From positions 95,183,256 through 95,247,255 of the forward strand of contig OX235271.1 of the NCBI GenBank assembly GCA_944472155.2: a stretch of DNA of 64,000 nt. Direction: 5' to 3'. How positions within the stretch are numbered: the first letter of the stretch is position 1; each line of letters opens with the position of its first letter. Position numbers and translations under genes: made by a program. Below, in pieces: positions 56,935 to 64,000 of the stretch. Source of the DNA: Trichobilharzia szidati. Lineage: Eukaryota > Platyhelminthes > Trematoda > Strigeidida > Schistosomatidae. The notes beneath the pieces were generated by a model, which made no database searches, was not told where the DNA came from, and saw only the letters and a list, made by a program, of their open reading frames with translations.

Positions 56935-57395
56935 GTTACAGGATTTCATCATGAGCTGACATCAAATCCCTACAAACTGATACTTGAATATCAATGAGAT
57001 GCTCACTAGCGACTGGCCCTATTCAGGTAGGTAGTTCTATTGGGGTTCTAGTGGGAAGTCGTGACTAGTAGAGTGCAGCAAGTCGGGTGCGAAGACAAAT
57101 ACTCGACGAAGACATTGTCTAACGATCACGCTATGTCGTGAACTAGCAGAAGTTAGAATTCATGAACTGGCCATTGGGTCGGGTCCCAGTGGCTTAATGG
57201 TCGTCTCGCCTTGTAACCATAAGGTCCTGGGTTCGAACCCCGTAGTGTGGGTGCGTACTGTTAAAGAGTCCCAAACGAGGACGGAAAAGCTGTCCAGTAC
57301 TCCCAGCTGGTTTTCTAATGGTTCTCAGCTCATGATGAAATCCTGTAACCAATCAATCAAATCCCTACAAACCAATACTTGAAAAAGATACTTGT
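56935..57395 (+). repeat. Smalpha-like SINE with hammerhead relic
   Basis: Full copy: GTCGTGACTAGTAGAG, box A CAGTGGCTTAATGGTCGTC, box B GGGTTCGAACCCC, hammerhead region 57250-57305 (GTACTG, TTAAAGA, GTCC/GGAC, GGAAAAGCTGTC, CAGTAC), then the tail. Confidence 0.78.
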
Positions 57396-58050
57396 CATAT
57401 CTAAACAACAACAAGCCCAAATCGCTATTAATGGGAGAAATCTAAGCCATTTCACACCTTTCACATATCTAGGCAGCGTCGTTTCAACTACTAGCAGCAC
57501 AGATGAGACTATCAGAGCTGACCACAATCGGAAAAGCATGACACACCTTCATTGCTCTGAAATCAGTATGGAAATCTCCTGCACTCAGCATAAGGAACAC
57601 TATTCAGATCTTTAACATCAATGTCATCAACTCAGTGCTATAAAATTCAGAGAATTGACGCGTCGTAAAAAGTATTTCCAACTGCCTACACTCCATATTG
57701 AAAATCAGAAGACTGGTCAACAAGGAGTAATAATAAGGAACTCTGGCACTCAGCGAATCAACCAAGAACGTATCTTCCAACAAATATACAGGAAGAAATG
57801 GAGATGGAATGAACATACGCTAAGGAGAACTTTGAGTAAAATCATGCGCCAGGCCATTGTTCAAGTGAAACCCGAATGGGAAATTCCCAGTTAGGCGTCA
57901 GAGGTTGACACGAAGAAGGTCGTGTGAGGAGAAGGTGAAAGTTTATGTGCAGCCGGCAAATAAAGACTGCAGAGAAGAGAGTTAAATGACGATATACTGC
58001 TGAAGCTCTATGTTCAACTCAGAACCTAAGGCAATAATAATGACAATAAT
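57385..58050 (+). mobile_element. Decayed RTE copy, C-terminal part and tail
   Basis: QAQIAINGRNLSHFTPFTYL and GSVVSTTSSTDE match the RTE C-terminal region. It ends with CTATGTTCAACTCAGAACC and an AAT-like repeat. It joins directly onto the SINE tail at its left. Confidence 0.7.
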
Positions 58051-58779
58051 AGTAATAATATTTACTTCAAAACCCAAGAAGAGTCTAATGGTAATAAAGC
58101 TCTTTATTATACATATGTCCAGCAGGCATGTTATCTAGCCTTCTAGATGATTAGTCACAATGACAATATATCTTGCAGAGGAGTATTCAATCGCTACTCG
58201 ATAAGCTGCATATTTATTCAGTTAGCTGATGCACGAGTGAGATAATATATATATAACAAAATTAAGAAACCAAACAAAATAAAACATGGTATGTTTCCAT
58301 TAAGCTGCTCGCTAATTTCGACAGCAACAAAATAATATTTATATTGCAGTGTATCATGTGTGTTAGTTAGCATGAAATCCAATGACAAGTTATGTTTATT
58401 TAGTTATAATAACAGAGAAGGAATATGAGTAAAAACAACATATATGCTTGCTAGTTTTGCCCTGTTACTTACAATTTCATTCTACAGACGATAAGTTGAA
58501 AGGAAAATAAATTCTATTAATAATAATAATTATTATTATTATTATGACAAGCTATGCACACAGAAAGCAAACATAGTAGTGGTATTAGTAAAAATAAAAA
58601 AAGCAAAATTATTAATCTTGTAGATATTGTTTTGATAAAGTATAGAGAAGCATAATCTTGACAATCATCCATTTATAATGTATGCTGTAAGGGTGGAGGA
58701 AATGAAATAATATAGAGTGAATATATTACTGTTATTACTTAGATCAATAACATGTCATTATCATAGAGCACAACCATGC
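58051..58779. other. AT-rich intron sequence
   Basis: Contains an AAT microsatellite near 58515-58546. Confidence 0.35.
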
Positions 58780-58860
58780 TTTTAAGTTTCTGTAGTGATT
58801 GGATAGATTTTCTCCGATAAGGTCACTAGCTCCACACCCAACCTCCCTTTTTTCCAAGTT
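58780..58860 (-). repeat. SINE fragment (GACGCACTCC family)
   Basis: TTTCTGTAGTGATTGG and CACACCCAACCTCCC only. Confidence 0.5.
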
Positions 58861-58861
58861 T

Positions 58862-59095
58862 GGAAACCAGGGAGTACTGGACAATTGTTTCATCCTAGTC
58901 TGGGAGTTTTCAGCAGTAGGAGCCATGACTCCCCCAGAGATTGAACCTAGGACCTTCAGGTTACGAGGCCAGCCTCGTTGACTATTCAGCCACTTCTTGG
59001 ACAGGATCTAATGGCCCATGAATTCTAACTCCTACCAATTTGCGGAATATGGCGTAACCGCCAGCCAATGTAGTTTTCAAGGCTTAGGACCACCT
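58862..59095 (-). repeat. Smalpha-like SINE with hammerhead relic
   Basis: On minus: box A TGGCTGAATAGTCAACGAG, box B GGTTCAATCTCTGG, hammerhead 58870-58925 with CTACTG, CTGAAAA (one core change), stem II, GAAACAATTGTC and CAGTAC. Confidence 0.7.
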
Positions 59096-59549
59096 AGTAA
59101 ACTACTGAACTAGTATAAATAATAATAAACACAACGCAACTACCATGTTGTAAGATTATCCAGACAGTTAATTCCCTCCACAAGCTGTTGAGGGCATAAG
59201 AACTAATTATCGTTATCTTTATTATTTTGAAATGTGTTAGTAAGACGTTGGACTCTGGTATTGGTGTAGTTGTGTTCTTTGAGCTGGATACTTTAATTGA
59301 GAAACTCTCGTTATCTTTTTAGACGTGTTCACTGTTGACTTGTCCATAAAGTAGGACTGTGTTATTCCACATCATATAGTAGAGCATATAAAAATGACGT
59401 CCTACGAATACTTCCACTCTCCACTTTGCATATTTAGCTTTAACATTCAAGTCATTGTTAGTGTAACATTTTATATTTTTTGCTACTCGAAGATTCCAGA
59501 AATTACGGAATAACTAACACTAGTGCATATTCTTAAGTTCATTCCGAAG
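59096..59549. other. Intron sequence, nothing recognised
   Basis: AT-rich; no motif found. Confidence 0.35.
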
Positions 59550-59930
59550 AAATACATTACACTTATCGCCTTCGCTCCATACTGAAGAAGAAAGAATTAG
59601 CACCAAGAAACAGTAGGAACAAACCAACAAAGAGCCAATCGCTCAACAAATATGTAGGAGAAAATGGAGATGGATCGGACATACATTGAGGAGGCCAGCG
59701 AATAACATCGCACGCCAGGTTCTCGAGTGGAATCCAAATAGGAAGCGACGAGTGGGTAGTGAGTGTGAGGGTGACATGGAGGAGATCGTGTGAGGAAGAG
59801 ATGAGAGAGTTTGATCAATCATGAACCTAGCTGAAGAGGGTAGCAGAAAATAGGACAAACTGGAGATGTGTTGTTGAAGCCCTATGTTCCACTCGGAACC
59901 CAAGGGAACAATAATCATAATCGTTACTAA
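59550..59930 (+). repeat. RTE-element 3' tail
   Basis: CGCTCAACAAATATGTAGGA, AATGGAGATGGATCGGAC, GACATGGAGGAGATCGTG and CCTATGTTCCACTCGGAACC. Same family as 18323-21536. Confidence 0.75.
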
Positions 59931-61185
59931 GATCATTTCACACTACACTGAAAAAAGGATATCACGAAATCATTAAATATTCATTAATGAGAGATGAGAC
60001 TACAACGCAGTAACAGTAAGATGTGTAACTGACAACCGAGTAACACGAATTCCAAGTTCTAAAAAGACATAAGTCCCTTTCAGATTACAGATAAATCTAA
60101 CAAACACAAAACCTAGGCAGTGATATCTATGGACTAAAATCAATTAAAAGTTCACCAGGATGATGAATCTCACAGATTGATAGTTATACTGCAAATATGA
60201 TTGGTCGAATTCAGTAAATACTCTAGATTAAAATTAAAAACAGGTCAAAATTTAGGATTCAGTAAGCATTACTCAGTTTTCAGATAAGGTAACGATGACA
60301 CAAATTTCCCTGACGACTATGTGCTTCATTTAACAATAGTGAAATGAAAAGGAACGTGCTTTTGTGGTTCATTGGTCTAGGGAGAAAAACGTTTTGCGAC
60401 AGTAATATAAGAGGTAATTTATTAGTCATAAGAAAGCAATGAATACTGAAATCCATATAATATAAACTTATCTACTATGTAATCAAGTAAATACTATCAC
60501 AGTGACCGAATTCTACGCCTTTGTTAACTTTGAAATCGTTCAATCTTATAATTGATTTCATACTAACAACACAGAAAACAGGATTTGGATAGATTTATAA
60601 AAAAACTTCGGCAATTACTTTGTACCAATTAATCAGGAGTCTTAAAAGACAATCAAAAGTAATGATTAACAGAAAACGGGTGACATATCCCAGAATCGAT
60701 CCCAGTAGACCAAATACTTTATACATTTAACACCTTAAAAGGAAGGATGGCATGGATGCTCCACAAAAACTGTTGAGAAACAGATTTACAAAACAGTGCC
60801 AACATTAAAAGCAGGTCGTTAATGAAACGATATCCCCTAACTCTTCACTTATGTGTATAACACTCGTTGCAAACAGAAAAATTTCGATTCAGAGATGCTG
60901 ATAGCTACTCAAAAGAAAACTAGATGCTAGTACCAAAAGAAATTTTCATTAAAAAGGCAAATAGACAGGACAACGCGTACATTGTCATAGCTGTGTCCCT
61001 CCCATGTACAAAAGAAATTGAATAAGGACTCTCAGCTACAGGGAGTCAGAGTTATTTGTTCAGAAGATGTAAGTGAAGATGAACTTAAGGTTGTATATGA
61101 CAATGTTGAATGAAAATAGCTACTCTGAAAGGTGTTCATTATGAAACACATGGCTAAGAAAGTAGAAAAGAACTGTTCTGCATCT
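59931..61185. other. AT-rich intron sequence
   Basis: No gene or clear repeat. A box-A-like TGGTTCATTGGTCTAGGG near 60365 is isolated. Confidence 0.35.
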
Positions 61186-61189
61186 GCTA

Positions 61190-61770
61190 ACAAGAAGCCT
61201 CAATATATAGCTACCTCTTCTTGTATCTTCCATTTCAACTGCTCCTGTGGAGCCAGTTATATTGGCCGTTGATCTAAGAACTTAGTTTTTCGTGCTCGGG
61301 AACACTTACCAGTGTGGCTATATAAAAGTGAAGTAAAAACCACTATTAGTTCAATTAGTTCGAGACCATCTGGTCCAGGCGGGTCATAAAGCATTGAAAA
61401 ATCTTTTTCTATCATCTATACGGGGTACCAAATAATTTGCCAAAAGCTTCTAGATACTGGATACTCTTAACACCAGAGGCCACTGTAATTCGCTTAAAAC
61501 AACTGGAGCTCTGCTGTGGAACCTATAAATCCACAAACTGTGTATTATTTTTCCTTACTTATCTGATATTCACTTTCGTGTTATGTTGATTCATATTATG
61601 GTATAAATATGTTTTGAACTGTAATCTAGTTATACTACTGATTCGATGATATTTAAAAACATTCATGTTGTCAATAACAATAATCCTTTAATTATTATAG
61701 ACATATAGATTGTAGAATCTGATGAAGAAGTAGTTATCGAAGAAAAATATTTACTTTGTTCACTATTCAC
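61190..61770 (+). pseudogene. Penelope-like GIY-YIG fragment
   Basis: CIFHFNCSCGASYIGR followed by a stop, then LVFRAREHLPVWLYKSE, with later frame breaks. At 61719-61725 lies CTGATGA followed about 13 bp later by GAAGAAA, a possible hammerhead core near the element's 3' end, not foldable with confidence. Confidence 0.65.
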
Positions 61771-61835
61771 TCTTTTAAAATCAGAAATTAACCAAAATGA
61801 AAAATAAAATTTTAATTATAATTATAATAACTGAC

Positions 61836-61993
61836 TGTTTCATCAATAGTTGACCGATGTATCCAACCATCCGATTCTGGAATACGTGATCTGTGAAGAA
61901 TACGATAAAAATCACAGTTGACTGAATTCCAACTAATCAGTACAGCTAAGTTGTCTCCAACAGTTGTAGCATTCGGTTTTCTTAACCGATCAT
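61836..61993 (-). CDS. Host receptor gene, exon B: first half of FN3 domain 1
   Basis: Acceptor TTTTTTAATAG before ATGATC, donor GAAACA|GTCAGT. Enters in phase 1 (joined codon T+AT = Tyr) and leaves in phase 0. DRLRKPNATTVGDNLAVLIS then WNSVNCDFYRILHRS shows the FN3 A and B strands with the conserved Trp, and PESDGWIHRSTIDET continues toward exon C. The donor is less close to consensus than the others (GTCAGT), but it keeps the phase and the domain. Confidence 0.75.
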
Positions 61994-61999
61994 CTATTA

Positions 62000-62519
62000 A
62001 AAAAGGACAGATTTCAAAAGAAAAATTACAGAAATAAGAATTTAGTAGAGTTAACAAGCTTAGAAAATAGAAAATTCTACTTGAATTTATAACAATAAAT
62101 AATTGAAACAGCTTTGTCTATTGATAAACTTAAATAAAGCGTTGAGAAGACAAATACTGCGAATTGATGTCATCATTTTATAGATTCAGTACAGTAGTCG
62201 CATTACAACTGGCATGGTATATATAAAAAATAAAATGTTAGATAATTATTCAGTTAGATAAGATATTTCAGAAGTTGTATCAGCCCCAGTGGACGGATTG
62301 TCGACGAAATCTTAGGACGGATATAAAAGGCCCGAGTGGTATTTGAAAAATCACGTCATCTCTCGAGAGACGTGATACTCGGCTAGCGAACAAAGGATGC
62401 ATTTACTGCACACCAGTTCACCCTGTTTTAATTCATGGGTTTTAAGATATGGGGACTACCAACGTTTGACCGCAGATGCTTGACTTCTATCCCCCACGTC
62501 AAGTGGTATGATATAGTGA
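62000..62519. other. AT-rich intron sequence
   Basis: No clear feature. A frame around 62015-62060 extends the exon B frame upstream but lies in the intron. Confidence 0.3.
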
Positions 62520-63045
62520 GTAATAGTGAGATTAGGCGTAGAGTGCTAGATAAGGAGGGTGAGTCAGTCAGTTGATGAGGTTATAAAGCTACACTGGTTG
62601 ATATGACTACAGAAAGTGCCTAGCCATCGCATTTCCTGACTAGTAGTATTGCTTGACATATGATCAAGTTAGTAAATAGTTAGAAGTGGTCAAATCAAAA
62701 TCTGGTACCAATCCATGAAGACTATCTGTTGGCATGAGCCATGTAGGGAGGTTTACACTGCCTGGTTCGGATCCTCGGGATGCTAAGAACTAACAACGAC
62801 CTCAGACTTTTAGTGATATGGCTCATAGTCGTTTTCAATGGATCACATGCATTCACTCTTTGTTATCACCCATATGCATTAATCCCTCATCTTTTCCCAT
62901 ATTATTATCCTTTCTCGCGTACATTTCCGCTCACTATAATTCTTTCGAATTTTTCTCTTTTCTCCACATGGAGTATGGCAGCTTGAACTTGTATATCTCT
63001 GTGCAAAGTTCTACACTGAAACTCAGTCAACCAGTATATAAAATA
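62520..63045 (+). pseudogene. Second RTE-like family: RT C-terminal remnant and tail
   Basis: Aligned by eye with 51080-51660: RVLDKEG-like start, GTAGGGAGGTTTACACTGCC, GTGATATGGCTCATAGTCG, CATTCACTCTTTGTTATC, then TATGGCAGCTTGAACTTG and TTCTACACTGAAACTCAGTC. Decayed frames. Confidence 0.65.
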
Positions 63046-63084
63046 AAGGCGCATATTCATAACCAATCGTGTTTCAAGAGGTCA

Positions 63085-63265
63085 TAGGCCATTGAGTCGG
63101 GTTCCAGTGGCTGAAAGGTATGCAAGCTTGCCTTGCGACTGGAAGGTCGTGGGTTCGAAACTCACAGTGTGGGTACGTACTGCCGATGATTCCGAAATAG
63201 GATAAAACAACTGTCCAGTATTCCTTGGTTTTCAATGATTCTCTAACTGATATTACTTCGCAGTG
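63085..63265 (+). repeat. Smalpha-like SINE, 3' part
   Basis: Box A CAGTGGCTGAAAGGTATGC, box B GGGTTCGAAACTC, hammerhead region 63172-63230 with GTACTG, CCGATGA, AATAGGAT and AAAACAACTGTCCAGTAT. Confidence 0.7.
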
Positions 63266-63821
63266 GGTAAAGTTTGAAGTCTATTGTTTACTGTATACAT
63301 AGTTTGGGATGCATGTGATTAATCCAAAGTGCTTCCATCACTTTTAACAACTTTAAATTAAAGTCATGTGAAACAATAATTAACGATAAATAAGTATTTT
63401 ATCTCCTATAGGTACCAAATATGATCAGTTGACCTCATTTGAATATGGACAATAGACCGCTATTTATCTAGAATAACCCGATGGTGGCCGGTTCAAATCT
63501 TCCTGTCATCCAAGTCTTTAAACGTCATCCTGTCACATACACCATAAAGTTCATATTTATTCTTCTAATGTCTACAAGTTTGTGCACCAATAAGCTACAG
63601 ATCCAATTGCAAGCACTATAATTTACGAAAACCCATATATAATTTAGCCATAGAGAATATATATTATCAGAACCACCTATCTTTTAGAAAGCCACATAAA
63701 GTACAACTAACTTTCGATGACTAATATTCAGAATTTATCGTTAGAAAGATTTAGATTTTTGTAAACCGTAATTCTATACAACTTAATATATACTGGTAAC
63801 ATTAATGAGTGTATTACTTAC
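63266..63821. other. Intron sequence, nothing recognised
   Basis: AT-rich; GGTGGCCGGTTCAAATC near 63483 resembles an isolated box B. Confidence 0.3.
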
Positions 63822-64000
63822 ACGTATTTCTTGCAGAAGATAAATTCAAGATATCCAAGGAAGTGATTTGTCCAGAATTCAAAGGCCATTCATTAATTCT
63901 ATGCGATTGACTACGACGTACACGATGTAATGGAATTACTGGTGTTTGGTCAATATTCAGTATATTATCTTGAAGTGAAGATTTTTCCAGTAATCTCTTC
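63822..64000 (-). CDS. Host receptor gene, exon A (partial, runs off the window)
   Basis: Open to the right edge; donor ACGT|GTAAGT at 63821, phase 1 out. It reads KRLLEKSSLQDNILNIDQTP, VIPLHRVRRSQSHRINEWPL, NSGQITSLDILNLSSARNTC: no recognised fold, low in hydrophobics, probably a linker before the first FN3 domain. Upstream exons, which would hold a signal peptide and perhaps Ig domains, lie outside the window. Confidence 0.55.

Noticed and set aside
62000..62057. Upstream extension of exon B
   Set aside because: The frame stays open by chance; the acceptor at 61994-61995 and the phase match to exon A support the shorter exon.

Overview
This window looks like flatworm nuclear DNA, most probably from a schistosome. 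It is AT-rich, has spliced genes with consensus GT-AG junctions, and is crowded with families typical of schistosomes: CR1-clade and RTE-clade non-LTR elements, a CsRn1-type Ty3/gypsy element, many Penelope-like (GIY-YIG) fragments, and tRNA-derived SINEs, one of which carries hammerhead ribozyme sequence (Smalpha-like). The species cannot be told from the sequence alone.

Layout. 1-5.3 kb: a nearly full-length but broken CR1-type element (+). 5.9-13.8 kb: a second copy of the same family (-), split by an intact-looking 5.5 kb gypsy element (7072-12577, coding on -) with two 428-bp LTRs, primer site, polypurine tract, gag and pol. 14.9-18.1 kb: degenerate CR1 reverse transcriptase (-), a decayed gypsy gag and an LTR-like piece. 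18.3-21.5 kb: an RTE element (-) with an exact 9-bp target duplication but a broken catalytic motif. 22-24 kb: an LTR-like repeat and decayed gypsy reverse transcriptase. 24.5-33.5 kb: Penelope-like tails, SINEs and a Penelope-like insertion with long target repeats.

From 33.6 kb to the right edge (64 kb), eight exons on the minus strand make one host gene. Their splice phases join consistently: 1, 0, 0, 0, 0, 1, 1. In transcript order they encode a linker, two fibronectin type III domains each split by a phase-0 intron, a transmembrane helix, and a long cytoplasmic tail rich in Pro, Asn, His and Gln. The gene starts beyond the right edge. An Ihog/CDON-like or other Ig/FN3 receptor is possible, but the subfamily is not established. 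All other sequence from 33.6 to 64 kb is intron filled with repeats.

The most notable structures are: (1) a near-perfect 1,136-bp inverted repeat at 34971-37320, made of two head-to-head Penelope-like 3' ends with a hammerhead-like fold at each outer end; (2) a smaller pair with the same geometry at 24.5-25.0 kb; (3) hammerhead relics in more than ten Smalpha-like copies, several sharing one core substitution; (4) the young gypsy element with a one-base TAATG gag/pol overlap; (5) two compensating frame changes in the last host exon. No tRNA, rRNA or CRISPR feature is supported.
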